A DNA stretch of 64,000 bases, taken from the NCBI RefSeq assembly GCF_003234445.2, contig NZ_CP126269.1:3348001-3412000 (forward strand). Reading direction: 5' to 3'. A program made the translations under genes and the position numbers. The stretch is from Curtobacterium sp. MCLR17_036 (GTDB lineage Bacteria; Actinomycetota; Actinomycetes; Actinomycetales; Microbacteriaceae). Positions 11,082 through 20,391 of the stretch are shown here, one piece after another; within the stretch, counting starts at the first letter, position 1, and every line of letters starts with the position of its first letter. Below the pieces are notes generated by a model. The model was not told where the DNA came from. It made no database searches and saw nothing but the letters and a program-made list of their open reading frames with translations.

Positions 11082-11738
11082 TCACTTACCCTTCACGGCG
11101 GTGCGGACGAAGACGGAACGGCCACGAGCGCCGGGGACGGCGCCCTTGACGAGCAGCAGACCCTTCTCGGCGTCGACGGCGTGCACCGTGAGGTTGAGGA
11201 CGGTCACGCGGTCGCCACCCATGCGGCCCGCCATGCGCATGCCCTTGAAGACACGCGACGGGGTCGAGGAGGCACCGATCGAACCGGGCTTGCGGTGGTT
11301 GCGGTGCGCACCGTGCGAGGCGCCGACGCCGTGGAAGCCGTGGCGCTTCATGACACCGGCGAAGCCCTTGCCCTTGGAGGTACCGACGACGTCGACCTTC
11401 TGGCCCGCCGTGAACGTGCCGTCCACGGTGAGCTCCTGGCCGAGCGTGTACTCAGCGGAGTCGTTGGTACGGATCTCGGTGAGGGTGCGACGCGGGGTCA
11501 CGCCAGCGGCCTCGAAGTGGCCGGCGGCCGGCTTGTTGACCTTGCGCGGGTCGATGGCACCGGCGGCGATCTGGATCGCCTCGTAGCCGTCGCGCTCAGC
11601 GTTGCGGATCTGGGTGACCACGTTCGGGCCGACCTCGATCACGGTGACGGGGATGAACTTGTTGTTCTCGTCCCACACCTGGGTCATCCCGAGCTTCTTG
11701 CCGAGGAGGCCCTTGACGGTCTTGGTTGAGTTCGCCAT
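11082..11738 (-). CDS. rplC: 50S ribosomal protein L3
   Basis: One of the first proteins to bind 23S rRNA; its loop reaches the peptidyl-transferase centre. 218 residues opening [20 protein letters not shown], with the L3 signature [20 protein letters not shown] and the [13 protein letters not shown] segment. Complete. It follows rpsJ by 12 bases; its stop precedes the rplD start. Confidence 0.98.
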   Translation of the reverse strand: MANSTKTVKGLLGKKLGMTQVWDENNKFIPVTVIEVGPNVVTQIRNAERDGYEAIQIAAGAIDPRKVNKPAAGHFEAAGVTPRRTLTEIRTNDSAEYTLGQELTVDGTFTAGQKVDVVGTSKGKGFAGVMKRHGFHGVGASHGAHRNHRKPGSIGASSTPSRVFKGMRMAGRMGGDRVTVLNLTVHAVDAEKGLLLVKGAVPGARGRSVFVRTAVKGK

Positions 11739-11750
11739 TGGTCAGCCCCC

Positions 11751-12059
11751 TTACAGCTTGATCTCGATGTTGACGTCAGCCGGCAGGTCGAGTCGCATGA
11801 GCGAGTCCACGGCCTTCGGCGTCGGGTCGACGATGTCGATGACCCGCTTGTGCGTGCGCTTCTCGAAGTGCTCGCGCGAGTCCTTGTACTTGTGAGGGGA
11901 ACGGATCACTGCGATCACGTTCTTCTCGGTGGGGAGCGGCACCGGGCCGACCACGGTCGCACCGGCACGGGTCACCGTGTCGACGATCTTCCGGGCCGAC
12001 GTGTCGATGACCTCGTGGTCGTACGACTTGAGCCGGATGCGGATCTTCTGTCCCGCCAT
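11751..12059 (-). CDS. rpsJ: 30S ribosomal protein S10
   Basis: Small-subunit protein that, with NusB, also takes part in antitermination. 102 residues from the ATG at 12059: [19 protein letters not shown], then [20 protein letters not shown] and [14 protein letters not shown]. It is the first gene of the 23-gene run down to map. Longer readings upstream lack similarity, and the family always begins near this methionine. Confidence 0.98.
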   Translation of the reverse strand: MAGQKIRIRLKSYDHEVIDTSARKIVDTVTRAGATVVGPVPLPTEKNVIAVIRSPHKYKDSREHFEKRTHKRVIDIVDPTPKAVDSLMRLDLPADVNIEIKL

Positions 12060-12526
12060 GTGTCTCTTGTCCTCTCTGCGCCGCGCACCCTCTGGCCGCC
12101 TGACGCCGCTCGGCTCTGCATTCCTGCAGACCGTGCTGTTTTCCTGAACCAACCGGCCGCATCCACTGGGGATGACCGCTGTTCACCTGTCAACCGCGCG
12201 GGCGACCATGGCCGTCCAGCGTGGGCAATCGACTTCCTCGCACTCCGGGCGCAACAGTGTCGCGTCCGTCATGACCTCGGGGAGTCGTGTTCTGCTGCCT
12301 GCGGCCCAACCCAGCCCTGCTGGACAGGGGGGTTGTGCACTGCCAGAGCAGTGATCCTGCGGACTCGCACCCGCGGGGAATTCGGAACCGGACAAGTCTC
12401 GCATGTCCTCGGCCGACGTGCAACCCGGGCGTGTCGCGACATGCCGGGCGTGTCCGCACCGGCTCGCTTCCCCGGATCCGCGCGGATCGACCGGCCTGGA
12501 GGCACGGGTCGCCGCAGCAACGCAGC
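12060..12526 (-). other. Leader and promoter region of the S10 operon, no gene
   Basis: About 470 bases between rpsJ and the terminator of the next gene, read toward rpsJ. I see no credible coding region; the frames open here are composition artefacts. A TTGACA hexamer stands at 12188-12193 on the minus strand but no good -10 follows at 16-18 bases. A short hairpin (cactgc/gcagtg) lies at 12338-12353. Composition is less extreme in GC than the neighbours, as expected of a promoter and 5' leader. The true start of transcription cannot be fixed from sequence alone. Confidence 0.5.
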
Positions 12527-12555
12527 GCGCCCTCCGGAGACGGTCCGGAGGGCGC
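12527..12555 (-). terminator. Intrinsic terminator after the DarT-like gene
   Basis: A perfect 12-bp stem (12527-12538 with 12544-12555) and a five-base loop begins 11 bases past the stop of the DarT-like gene. No T run follows, which is common for terminators in high-GC actinobacteria. It separates that gene from the S10 operon leader. Confidence 0.7.
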
Positions 12556-12566
12556 TCGGCAGACGA

Positions 12567-13373
12567 CTACTCGGCCGTCACCGGGGGCACGAACCAGGGC
12601 GGGAAGACGGCCACCCGCGGCGCGTGTCCGCCGTGGTCGGCGAGCACCGCGCGGACCGTCTGGCGGGCCTTGTCGTTCGGGACGCCGATGACGGCGACCG
12701 AGGAGAACGGCACGCTCGGGCCGGCCAGCAGCTCGAGGCCGTGCATCTCCGGGTCGGTGAAGTCCGTGCGGCGGATGAGGTTCGTCGCGGCGTCCGGGCC
12801 GACGGCGAACCGGGCGTCCTCGGCGTCGGCGTCCTGGTCGGCGACGATGACCGACGCACCGAAGGTCGACACCGGGACGACGAGCACGATGTAGTCGACG
12901 GCACGGGTGCGCCGCGCCGCGTCCGACCAGCGCTCGCCCTCGGCGCCGGAGCGCAGCTCGTCCCACCGCGTCGCGTCGGGCGAGAGCAGGAACGGTACGT
13001 GGCCGGCGACGGGCGAGCCGTCGGGGGCGTGCGCGTCGACGCGGGCGGTACGGGTCTCCGGGGAGCTCACGTCGACGGCGGGTTCGGCCTGCTCGGCGGC
13101 CAGGATCGCGCCGGCGCCGACGATGCCGTCGAGGTTGTCGATGTGCGTCACGTGGTGTGCCCGCAGCGCGGAGAAGACCCGGGCCTCCGGCAGCTCCGGC
13201 GTTGGCGACCGCAGCGACGTCCCGGGGCCGGAGGCCGGCGGGTCCGCGCGGAGGTTCGTGGTGATGCGGGTCCGCCGCTGGGTCGGTGCCGCTGGGGCGT
13301 CGGACACCTCGCGCTGGCGTGGCGCGCAGATGTCGCAGAGCTCGATGGGGAAACCGTGGATGCACTCGGTCAC
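12567..13373 (-). CDS. DarT-like (DUF4433) ADP-ribosyltransferase with N-terminal zinc knuckle
   Basis: 268 residues. Residues 4-16 form a C-x-H-x6-C-x2-C pattern (C4, H6, C13, C16) that may bind one zinc. A Pro/Ala-rich linker (about 20-62) leads to a domain resembling DarT, the enzyme that ADP-ribosylates thymidine in single-stranded DNA: HVTHIDNLDGIVGAG (73-87), GHVPFLLSPDATRWD (124-138) and HGLELLAG (211-218), where E214 is in the position of the catalytic glutamate. No DarG-type macrodomain antitoxin is adjacent, so a toxin role is not supported by context; related actinobacterial proteins are often annotated only as DUF4433. The next gene upstream is a topoisomerase. Family assignment comes from motif memory, not from a search. 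Confidence 0.72.
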   Translation of the reverse strand: MTECIHGFPIELCDICAPRQREVSDAPAAPTQRRTRITTNLRADPPASGPGTSLRSPTPELPEARVFSALRAHHVTHIDNLDGIVGAGAILAAEQAEPAVDVSSPETRTARVDAHAPDGSPVAGHVPFLLSPDATRWDELRSGAEGERWSDAARRTRAVDYIVLVVPVSTFGASVIVADQDADAEDARFAVGPDAATNLIRRTDFTDPEMHGLELLAGPSVPFSSVAVIGVPNDKARQTVRAVLADHGGHAPRVAVFPPWFVPPVTAE

Positions 13374-13452
13374 GACTGTTGGGGGTCCTTCCGTGCCGTG
13401 TGGGGTGGTCCGGCACGTCGACCAACGCTACGTCATCCGGACCGCCACGCGG

Positions 13453-14430
13453 TCACTGTCGGTAGAGCAGGGCACGCACCTCGGACTCCGCGGAGCCGAG
13501 GCGGTCGGGGTCGATGGTCTCGCCGTGGTCGTAGGCGTCGAGCAGACGCGGGTCGATGTAGCTCTGTCGGCACACCGTCGGGGTGTTGCCGAGTTCCTCG
13601 CTCGCGGCCTTCACGGCGTGCGAGACCGCCTTCTTGCGCTTCGCCTGGGTCGACTCCGGTCCGGTCTTCGCCAGGTCGACCGCGGCGGCGACCGTGCCGT
13701 GCAGGGTCCGGAAGTCCTTCGCGGTGAACTCGTCCCCCGCGCGCTCCTTGACGTAGGCGTTGATGTCCTCGGCGGACAGCGGCTCCCACTCGGCACCGCG
13801 TCGTTCGCGGAAGGACAGCAGCCGCGCGTTCGGGCCGCGGCGCTTCATGCCGGCGATGACCCGGGCGAGGTCGGCGTCGTGGATCGACGAGGACCACTCC
13901 TGCCCGCTCTTGCCGGGGAAGTCGAGCTCGATGTCGTCGCCGGAGACGTGCGCGTGTGCGCACAGCAGCGTCGAGAGCCCGCGGCTGCCGTGCTCCGTCG
14001 CGTAGCGCTCCGAGCCGACCCGGAGCGACCCCTGATCGAGCATCCGGAACGCTGCGGCCAGCGCGCGCTGCCGGTCGGGCTCGGGGCGCCGCAGGTCCAT
14101 CGTGACCCCACGACGCGCGACCGGCAGGGACTCGGCGAGGGCGAGGGCCCGGTCGTACTTGATGCGGTCCATGCGCTCGCGCCAGGACGGGTGGTACATG
14201 TACTGGCGCCGCCCCGCACCGTCGATCCCGGTGGCGAGGATGTGCCCGTTCTCGTACGGCGAGATCCACACGTCGTCCCACGCCGGCGGGATCACCAGGG
14301 CGTCGAGTCGCTCGCGCACGTCCTTGTCGGTCACGGTGCTGCCCGACGGGTCGCGGTACGAGAACCCGCGCCCGCTGCGGAGGCGGTGGTAGCCACGACC
14401 GTTGGTCGTGGAGCGGCGGAGACGTGTCAC
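13453..14430 (-). CDS. DNA topoisomerase IB, poxvirus type
   Basis: Relaxes supercoils by a transient 3'-phosphotyrosine break without ATP. 325 residues from the GTG at 14430. The catalytic set of the family can be traced: LRVGSERYA (R137), FPGKSG (K174), KDFRTLHGT (R241) and the nucleophile Y291 in [10 protein letters not shown]. Bacterial members are usually 300-370 residues, so it is complete. No good ribosome site precedes any candidate start; GTG gives the conserved opening TRLRRS. It lies between tuf and the DarT-like gene, all on the minus strand, with 22 bases between its own end and the left edge of the 80-base spacer. Type IB enzymes are an accessory in bacteria. Confidence 0.93.
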   Translation of the reverse strand: MTRLRRSTTNGRGYHRLRSGRGFSYRDPSGSTVTDKDVRERLDALVIPPAWDDVWISPYENGHILATGIDGAGRRQYMYHPSWRERMDRIKYDRALALAESLPVARRGVTMDLRRPEPDRQRALAAAFRMLDQGSLRVGSERYATEHGSRGLSTLLCAHAHVSGDDIELDFPGKSGQEWSSSIHDADLARVIAGMKRRGPNARLLSFRERRGAEWEPLSAEDINAYVKERAGDEFTAKDFRTLHGTVAAAVDLAKTGPESTQAKRKKAVSHAVKAASEELGNTPTVCRQSYIDPRLLDAYDHGETIDPDRLGSAESEVRALLYRQ

Positions 14431-14534
14431 GTCCCTCAGCAAACTCCGACACGCCTGGGACGCAGCACGGATCGGGGTGCACCGACGCGCCGGGGACGAC
14501 CCGGGCCTCCCGTCCGTCACCCGCGGACGACGAA

Positions 14535-14564
14535 GCGGGGCCGGGCCCGAAGGCCCGACCCCGC
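14535..14564 (-). terminator. tuf terminator with UUCG tetraloop
   Basis: Nineteen bases past the tuf stop, the minus-strand RNA folds into a 13-bp stem with one U-G pair closed by a UUCG tetraloop, an unusually stable loop. The stem is followed by TTCGTCGT in place of a pure U run. The same tail follows two other terminators in the window (49921-49960 and 60008-60041). Confidence 0.85.
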
Positions 14565-14582
14565 TGTCGCAAGGAACCGGAG

Positions 14583-15770
14583 TTACTTGATGATCTTCTC
14601 GACCGTACCGGCGCCGACCGTACGACCACCCTCACGGATGGCGAAGCGGAGGCCCTCCTCCATGGCGATCGGCTGGATCAGCTCGACCGTCATGGCGACG
14701 GTGTCACCGGGCATGACCATCTCGGTGCCCTCGGGCAGCGTGATGACGCCGGTGACGTCCGTGGTGCGGAAGTAGAACTGCGGGCGGTAGTTCGCGTAGA
14801 ACGGGTTGTGACGCCCACCCTCGTCCTTGGTCAGGATGTACGCGTTCGCCTGGAACTCGGTGTGCGGCGTGACCGAACCCGGCTTCACGACGACCTGGCC
14901 GCGCTCCACGTCCTCGCGCTTGAGGCCACGGATGAGCAGACCGGTGTTGTCACCGGCGACCGCCTGGTCGAGCAGCTTGCGGAACATCTCGATGCCCGTG
15001 ACGGTGGTCTTCTGCGTCGCGCGGATGCCGACGATCTCGACCTCCTCGTTCAGGTTGAGCGTGCCACGCTCGACGCGACCGGTGACGACCGTGCCACGAC
15101 CGGTGATCGTGAAGACGTCCTCGATCGGCATCAGGAACGGCTGGTCGGTGGCGCGCACCGGGTCCGGCACGTTCTCGTCGACCTGGGCCATGAGGTCCTG
15201 GACCGACTTGACCCACTTCTCGTCGCCCTCGAGCGCCTTGAGCGCCGAGACCTGCACGACGGGGGCGTCCTCGTCGAACTGCTGCGAGCCGAGGAGCTCG
15301 CGGACCTCGAGCTCGACGAGCTCCAGGATCTCCTCGTCGTCCACCATGTCGGACTTGTTCAGCGCGACGACGATGTAGGGGACGCCGACCTGGCGGGCGA
15401 GCAGCACGTGCTCACGCGTCTGGGGCATCGGGCCGTCGGTGGCGGCGACCACGAGGATCGCGCCGTCCATCTGCGCCGCACCCGTGATCATGTTCTTCAC
15501 GTAGTCGGCGTGACCGGGGGCGTCGACGTGCGCGTAGTGACGCTTCTCGGTCTGGTACTCCACGTGGGAGATGTTGATCGTGATGCCGCGCTGGCGCTCC
15601 TCGGGAGCGTTGTCGATCTGCGCGAAGTCACGGGCCTCGTTGAGGTCCGGGTACTGGTCGTGCAGAACCTTGGTGATCGCCGCCGTGAGCGTGGTCTTGC
15701 CGTGGTCGACGTGACCGATGGTTCCGATGTTGACGTGCGGCTTGGTGCGCTCGAACTTGGCCTTGGCCAC
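14583..15770 (-). CDS. tuf: Elongation factor Tu
   Basis: GTPase that brings aminoacyl-tRNA to the ribosome. 395 residues: P-loop [10 protein letters not shown] (about 19-28), DAPGHADYV (switch II), NKSD (G4) and a C-terminus ending [13 protein letters not shown]. Start is a GTG with a strong ribosome site, GAGGAGGACC, eight bases upstream. Residues lining the kirromycin and pulvomycin sites look standard. It follows fusA by 147 bases that hold a strong hairpin, so it probably has its own promoter in addition to the str operon read-through (inference). Ends at the UUCG terminator. Confidence 0.98.
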   Translation of the reverse strand: MAKAKFERTKPHVNIGTIGHVDHGKTTLTAAITKVLHDQYPDLNEARDFAQIDNAPEERQRGITINISHVEYQTEKRHYAHVDAPGHADYVKNMITGAAQMDGAILVVAATDGPMPQTREHVLLARQVGVPYIVVALNKSDMVDDEEILELVELEVRELLGSQQFDEDAPVVQVSALKALEGDEKWVKSVQDLMAQVDENVPDPVRATDQPFLMPIEDVFTITGRGTVVTGRVERGTLNLNEEVEIVGIRATQKTTVTGIEMFRKLLDQAVAGDNTGLLIRGLKREDVERGQVVVKPGSVTPHTEFQANAYILTKDEGGRHNPFYANYRPQFYFRTTDVTGVITLPEGTEMVMPGDTVAMTVELIQPIAMEEGLRFAIREGGRTVGAGTVEKIIK

Positions 15771-15867
15771 TGTGGGTCCTCCTCAGGACTCGGAAAGCGT
15801 CACCTCCGGCCGGCCCTGGATGGGCTCGGACGTCGGTGCGCGGTGTTGTGTCGTTACTTTACTTGGT

Positions 15868-15898
15868 GGCGAGGGGCCCGTCGCCGGGCACCCTCGCC
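15868..15898 (-). other. Hairpin in the fusA-tuf spacer
   Basis: GGCGAGGG pairs with CCCTCGCC and the inner GCCC with GGGC, with a single bulged base between; a 12-bp stem with a six-base loop, starting 20 bases past the fusA stop. No T run follows on the minus strand. It may partly end transcription of rpsL-rpsG-fusA or pace it before tuf, whose product is needed in higher amounts. Confidence 0.6.
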
Positions 15899-15917
15899 TG
15901 TGGAGAAGCGCTGAGCG

Positions 15918-18032
15918 CTACTCCCCCGCGTTCTTCGCGATGATCTCCTCGGCGACCTTGGCCGGGACCTGGCTGTAGGTCTCGAAGGTCATCGAGTAGA
16001 CCGCACGACCAGAGGTCTTCGACCGCAGGTCGCCGACGTAGCCGAACATCTCGGACAGCGGCACGCTCGCGCGGACCACCTTGACGCCCGAGGCGTCCTC
16101 CATCGAGGCGATCTGGCCACGACGGGAGTTCAGGTCACCGATGACGTCGCCCATGTACTCCTCCGGAGTACGGACCTCGACGGCCATGATCGGCTCGAGG
16201 ATCGCCGGACCGGCCTTGCGGGCCGCTTCCTTGTAGGCGATCGAACCGGCGATCTTGAACGCCATCTCGGACGAGTCGACGTCGTGCGCCGCGCCGTCCT
16301 TGAGGATGGCCTTCACGCCGACCGTCGGGTAGCCCGCGAGGATGCCGACCTGCATGGCGTCCTGGATACCGGCGTCGACCGACGGGATGTACTCACGCGG
16401 CACGCGACCACCGGTGACGGCGTTCTCGAACTCGTAGACCTTCTCGGCCGTGACTTCCATCGGCTCGAGGGCGATCTGCACCTTCGCGAACTGGCCGGAA
16501 CCACCGGTCTGCTTCTTGTGCGTGTAGTCGTAGCGCTCGACGACCTTGGTCAGCGTCTCGCGGTAGGCCACCTGCGGCTTGCCGACGCTCGCCTCGACCT
16601 TGAACTCGCGCTTCATGCGGTCGACGAGGATGTCGAGGTGGAGCTCGCCCATGCCCTTGATCGTCGTCTGACCGGTCTCGGCGTTGAGCTCGACGCGGAA
16701 CGTCGGGTCCTCTTCGGCGAGCTTCTGGATGGCCGTGGAGAGCTTCTCCTGGTCGGCCTTCGTGTTCGGCTCGATGGCGACCTCGATGACCGGCTCCGGG
16801 AACGTCATCGACTCGAGGACGACCTGGTTGGTCGGGTCGCACAGGGTGTCACCGGTGGTGGTGTCCTTGAGGCCGATGACCGCGTAGATGTGGCCCGCGG
16901 TCACGTTGTCGACCGGGTTCTCCTTGTTGGAGTGCATCTGGAAGATCTTCCCGATGCGCTCCTTCTTGCCCTTGGTCGAGTTGATGACCTGGGCACCGGA
17001 CTCGATCGAGCCGGAGTACACGCGGACGTAGGTCAGACGACCGAAGAAGGGGTGCACCGCGACCTTGAACGCGAGGGCCGAGAACGGCTCCGACGCGTCG
17101 GGCTTGCGGATGATCTCCTTCTCCTCGTCCTTGACGTCGTGGCCGATCATCGGCGGCACGTCGAGCGGGGACGGGAGGTAGTCGATGACGGCGTCGAGCA
17201 TCGGCTGGACACCGCGGTTCTTGAAGGCCGAGCCACAGAGGACGGGGTAGACCTCGGAAGCGATCGTGAGCTTGCGGATCGCGCTCTTGATCTCGTCCTT
17301 GGTGAGCTCCTCGCCGCCGAAGTACTTCTCGAGCAGGGCGTCGTCGGTCTCGGCGACGCGCTCGATCAGCTTGGCGCGGTACTCGTCCGCACGGTCCTTG
17401 AGGTCCGCGGGGATCTCCTGGACCTCGTACTGGGCGCCCATGGTGACGTCACCCTTGGCATCGCCCGGCCAGACCTTGGCGTGCATCTCGATGAGGTCGA
17501 CGATCCCGACGAAGTCGTTCTCGGCGCCGATCGGGAGCTGGAGCACGAGGGGCTCCGCGCCGAGGCGGTTGATGATGGTGTCGACGGTGAAGTAGAAGTC
17601 GGCGCCCAGCTTGTCCATCTTGTTGACGAAGCAGATGCGCGGGACGTCGTACTTGTCCGCCTGACGCCACACGGTCTCGGACTGGGGCTCGACGCCCTCC
17701 TTGCCGTCGAAGACGGCGACCGCACCGTCGAGGACGCGGAGCGAGCGCTCCACCTCGACCGTGAAGTCCACGTGACCGGGGGTGTCGATGATGTTGATCT
17801 GGTTGTTGTCCCAGAAGCAGGTCGTCGCGGCCGACGTGATCGTGATGCCGCGCTCCTGCTCCTGCGCCATCCAGTCCATCGTGGCAGCGCCGTCGTGGAC
17901 CTCACCGATCTTGTGCGTGATGCCCGTGTAGAACAGGATGCGCTCGGTCGTCGTGGTCTTGCCGGCATCGATGTGCGCCATGATGCCGATGTTGCGGACC
18001 TTGTTCAGGTCGGTGAGCACGTCCTGTGCCAC
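15918..18032 (-). CDS. fusA: Elongation factor G
   Basis: GTPase that moves tRNA and mRNA after each peptide bond. 704 residues: P-loop [10 protein letters not shown] (about 19-28), DTPGHVDFT (switch II), NKMDKLGAD (G4), then domains II-V with a conserved C-terminal half. Family length is about 700. The start is GTG with GGAGGAACCCT directly before. The gene lies 87 bases after rpsG; that spacer holds a 14-bp hairpin. No fusidate-resistance change is evident by eye. Confidence 0.98.
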   Translation of the reverse strand: MAQDVLTDLNKVRNIGIMAHIDAGKTTTTERILFYTGITHKIGEVHDGAATMDWMAQEQERGITITSAATTCFWDNNQINIIDTPGHVDFTVEVERSLRVLDGAVAVFDGKEGVEPQSETVWRQADKYDVPRICFVNKMDKLGADFYFTVDTIINRLGAEPLVLQLPIGAENDFVGIVDLIEMHAKVWPGDAKGDVTMGAQYEVQEIPADLKDRADEYRAKLIERVAETDDALLEKYFGGEELTKDEIKSAIRKLTIASEVYPVLCGSAFKNRGVQPMLDAVIDYLPSPLDVPPMIGHDVKDEEKEIIRKPDASEPFSALAFKVAVHPFFGRLTYVRVYSGSIESGAQVINSTKGKKERIGKIFQMHSNKENPVDNVTAGHIYAVIGLKDTTTGDTLCDPTNQVVLESMTFPEPVIEVAIEPNTKADQEKLSTAIQKLAEEDPTFRVELNAETGQTTIKGMGELHLDILVDRMKREFKVEASVGKPQVAYRETLTKVVERYDYTHKKQTGGSGQFAKVQIALEPMEVTAEKVYEFENAVTGGRVPREYIPSVDAGIQDAMQVGILAGYPTVGVKAILKDGAAHDVDSSEMAFKIAGSIAYKEAARKAGPAILEPIMAVEVRTPEEYMGDVIGDLNSRRGQIASMEDASGVKVVRASVPLSEMFGYVGDLRSKTSGRAVYSMTFETYSQVPAKVAEEIIAKNAGE

Positions 18033-18069
18033 AGGGTTCCTCCGGAAGAGTTGTAGGAGAGGTTGGCGG

Positions 18070-18111
18070 CCGTCCGGGCGCCGACGGTGGTGACCACCGG
18101 CGCCCGGACGG
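18070..18111 (-). promoter_or_regulatory. 14-bp perfect hairpin between rpsG and fusA
   Basis: Arms 18070-18083 (ccgtccgggcgccg) and 18098-18111 are exact complements; the 14-base loop itself contains a small dyad. It begins nine bases past the rpsG stop and ends about 38 bases before the fusA start. In E. coli, S7 binds an intercistronic site in this operon to control its own synthesis; this could be an equivalent element or a partial terminator. No T run. Confidence 0.55.
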
Positions 18112-18119
18112 TGCCGGGA

Positions 18120-18590
18120 CTACCAGCGGTAGTGGGCGAAGGCCTTGTTCGACTCGGCCATCTTGTGCGTGTCCTCGCGGCGCTTGACCGCGGCACCGAG
18201 ACCGTTCGACGCGTCGAGGATCTCGTTCATGAGACGCTCGGTCATCGTCTTCTCGCGACGGGCCTTGGCGTACGAGGTCAGCCAGCGGAGCGCGAGGGTG
18301 TTCGCGCGGTGCGGCTTGACCTCGACCGGGACCTGGTAGGTCGAGCCACCGACGCGGCGGCTGCGGACCTCGAGGGTCGGACGGACGTTGTCGAGCGCCT
18401 TCTTGAGCGTGGCGACGGCGTCCTGCTGGTTCTTGGCGGTGACGCCTTCGAGTGCACCGTAGACGATGCGCTCGGCGAGGCCCTTCTTGCCGTCCAGCAG
18501 GATCTTGTTGACCAGCTGGCTGACGATGGGGGCGCCGTAGACCGGGTCGGCGACGACGGGACGCTTGGGAGCGGGACCCTTGCGAGGCAT
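18120..18590 (-). CDS. rpsG: 30S ribosomal protein S7
   Basis: Head organiser of the small subunit, binding 16S rRNA and lying by the E site. 156 residues opening [19 protein letters not shown], with the conserved [20 protein letters not shown] and [14 protein letters not shown] segments and a terminal KAFAHYRW. Complete. Five bases separate it from rpsL. Confidence 0.98.
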   Translation of the reverse strand: MPRKGPAPKRPVVADPVYGAPIVSQLVNKILLDGKKGLAERIVYGALEGVTAKNQQDAVATLKKALDNVRPTLEVRSRRVGGSTYQVPVEVKPHRANTLALRWLTSYAKARREKTMTERLMNEILDASNGLGAAVKRREDTHKMAESNKAFAHYRW

Positions 18591-18595
18591 CTAAC

Positions 18596-18964
18596 TCAAC
18601 CCTTCTTCGCGCCGTAGCGGCTGCGAGCCTGCTTACGGTTCTTGACTGCCTGGGTGTCCAGGGCGCCACGGATGATCTTGTAACGGACACCCGGGAGGTC
18701 CTTCACACGACCGCCGCGGACGAGCACCATCGAGTGCTCCTGGAGGTTGTGGCCCTCACCGGGGATGTAGGCCGTGACCTCGGTGCCGTTCGAGAGCTTG
18801 ACACGAGCGACCTTGCGCAGTGCCGAGTTCGGCTTCTTGGGGGTGGTGGTGTAGACGCGGGTGCACACGCCACGCTGCTGGGGGTTCGCCTTCAGGGCGG
18901 GCGCCTTGGTCTTGGTGACCTTCGGCGCGCGACCCTTGCGAACCAGCTGCTGGATGGTAGGCAA
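18596..18964 (-). CDS. rpsL: 30S ribosomal protein S12
   Basis: Decoding-site protein and classical streptomycin target. 122 residues: [39 protein letters not shown] (the lysine at the position of K43 is present) and [19 protein letters not shown] with the second resistance site unchanged, so a streptomycin-sensitive form is expected. First gene of the str operon; the promoter at 19135-19163 leaves a leader of about 165 bases. Confidence 0.98.
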   Translation of the reverse strand: MPTIQQLVRKGRAPKVTKTKAPALKANPQQRGVCTRVYTTTPKKPNSALRKVARVKLSNGTEVTAYIPGEGHNLQEHSMVLVRGGRVKDLPGVRYKIIRGALDTQAVKNRKQARSRYGAKKG

Positions 18965-19134
18965 CTGTTCTCCTGGTTCTTCGCTCGTGCTCTCTGGCCG
19001 GCGCGATCCGCCGACTTCCTCGTCCCATGCTGATCACCGCCTGACGGCGGAGAACGGTGGGGGACGGAGTGGTCCGACCGGGCGATGTGGCCCGCCGGAC
19101 TTTTCGGGCGCGCCCGAGGGCGCACACCCAGTAG

Positions 19135-19163
19135 AGACTACCCGCGGGGCGGGGTGAAATCAA
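19135..19163 (-). promoter_or_regulatory. Promoter of the str operon (rpsL-rpsG-fusA)
   Basis: On the minus strand TTGATT (19163-19158) and TAGTCT (19140-19135) are separated by exactly 17 bases, a good fit to the housekeeping sigma factor. No other gene start lies between it and rpsL. This is one of the clearest promoter matches in the window. Confidence 0.75.
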
Positions 19164-19175
19164 TCCGGGGCAGGA

Positions 19176-19217
19176 GCGACCGCCCCGTCGGTCGCCGCGC
19201 CCGGTCGCCGGGGCGCG
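19176..19217 (-). terminator. Double hairpin after the 19222-20355 gene
   Basis: Two stem-loops in a row follow the stop of the membrane-protein gene: 19196-19217 (9 bp with one bulge) and 19176-19195 (7 bp, gcgaccg/cggtcgc). No T run. They separate this gene from the str promoter and probably end its transcript. Confidence 0.55.
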
Positions 19218-19221
19218 GGAC

Positions 19222-20355
19222 TCACGAACCGGTGTCGGAGGACCCGTTGCCGACGGCGGACCGGAACGTCGCGCCGTCGTCACCGAAGCCGGTGACGTAG
19301 CCGCTCGCGTTCACGTTGAGCGGGCCGGCCGATGCCGTCCCGGTCCCGCCGGCGCCCGCGATGTCCGCCGTGAACGTCGCGCGGCCGAAGGTCGTCGTGG
19401 TGACCAACCAGCCGTTCGACGTCCAGCGGCTGACGTCGACGACGGGTCGCGAGACGAGCGTCCACTTCTGGTTCGTGTAGGTGTAGGCCGGGTCCTGCCC
19501 GTAGGCGTAGAAGCTGCAGCCGGGCGGTGCGGCCTCCTTCGAGGCGATGCAGCCGTCGACCCAGGCGTCGACCGCCCGCTCCGCGGCCCGGACGCCGGCG
19601 TCCGTGAGCGACGCCTGCATCCGCACCGGTGTCGAGACGTCGTCGCCGAACCCGCGCACCGTCGTCTTCCCGCCGTCCGCGGTCGCCCACTTCCCGCCGG
19701 CGTAGGACACCGCGTACGTGCCGGGCAGCGCCCGGAGGCTCAGCGTGCCGTCCTTCGCCGTCCGCGCCGTGCTGCCGTCGACGCGCACCGCGGCGGGGGT
19801 CGGGCCGTCGACGTCCACGACGACCGAACCGAGCTCCGGTGCCTGCAGCTCCCACACCGGGAAGAACCCCCAGTCCGTCCCGGTCTGCTCGAGCGTGAAG
19901 CTTGCCGCCACGTCCTGGCCGCCCTGCCGCAGGTACGCCCGGACCGTCGCGGTGTCCCCCTCGGTGCTGGTGGCCGCGATGCGGTAGCCGGTCACCTTGT
20001 CCCGGGCCTTCGCGTAGGCGGCCTGGCGCAGCAGGACGTCGGACTCCTCGGGGTCGATCCCGACCTCGTCCAGTGCCGCGTCGACACGTCCTGCCGTCAG
20101 GTCGTCGAGGAACGCGCGCACCGGTCGGTCCGCCGCGTGCGTGGCCGTCCCGACCGAGAACCCGACCACCCCGGCGACGAGCAGGACCACGACGGCCGTC
20201 GCCCCGGCGACGATCCCGACCACCTGCCGGCGGCGGAGACGGCGTGCGGGGCGTGCGGTCACCGCCGGGGTACCGGACGCGTCCTGGGTGCCCCGGATCG
20301 AGGCCACCGGTGGGACGGCGCCCCAGCCGTCCTGCTGCTCGTGCTGGTCGGTCAT
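19222..20355 (-). CDS. Single-pass membrane protein with extracytoplasmic domain
   Basis: 377 residues. A cytoplasmic N-terminal part rich in Q, P and R (1-44) is followed by one membrane segment at about 45-67 and then a large outside domain. The part just after the membrane (about 75-170) has the look of an NTF2-like DUF4878 fold; then come two beta-rich stretches with many Gly, Thr and Ser, and a pair of cysteines (DGCIASKEAAPPGCSF) that may form a disulfide. The ATG at 20355 is preceded by an acceptable GGGGGAACG. I do not recognise a function. It stands alone between the str promoter and the next membrane protein. Confidence 0.75.
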   Translation of the reverse strand: MTDQHEQQDGWGAVPPVASIRGTQDASGTPAVTARPARRLRRRQVVGIVAGATAVVVLLVAGVVGFSVGTATHAADRPVRAFLDDLTAGRVDAALDEVGIDPEESDVLLRQAAYAKARDKVTGYRIAATSTEGDTATVRAYLRQGGQDVAASFTLEQTGTDWGFFPVWELQAPELGSVVVDVDGPTPAAVRVDGSTARTAKDGTLSLRALPGTYAVSYAGGKWATADGGKTTVRGFGDDVSTPVRMQASLTDAGVRAAERAVDAWVDGCIASKEAAPPGCSFYAYGQDPAYTYTNQKWTLVSRPVVDVSRWTSNGWLVTTTTFGRATFTADIAGAGGTGTASAGPLNVNASGYVTGFGDDGATFRSAVGNGSSDTGS

Positions 20356-20391
20356 CGTTCCCCCGTTGCGAGTGCGTCGTGCCCCGGCAGA

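Noticed and set aside
12188..12193. TTGACA on the minus strand as the S10 operon promoter
   Set aside because: No acceptable -10 box follows at 16-18 bases; kept only as a note in the leader entry.
12060..12526. A riboswitch or L4-type attenuator in front of rpsJ
   Set aside because: Only a short 6-bp hairpin and partial dyads are visible, with no terminator next to rpsJ; not enough to name a class.
12190..13425. A 411-codon minus-strand frame covering the S10 leader and the DarT-like gene
   Set aside because: It is out of frame with the DarT-like protein, is Arg/Pro-rich and runs through a terminator hairpin.
16284..18056. A 590-codon plus-strand frame opposite fusA
   Set aside because: Shadow of fusA; composition is typical of an antisense reading.
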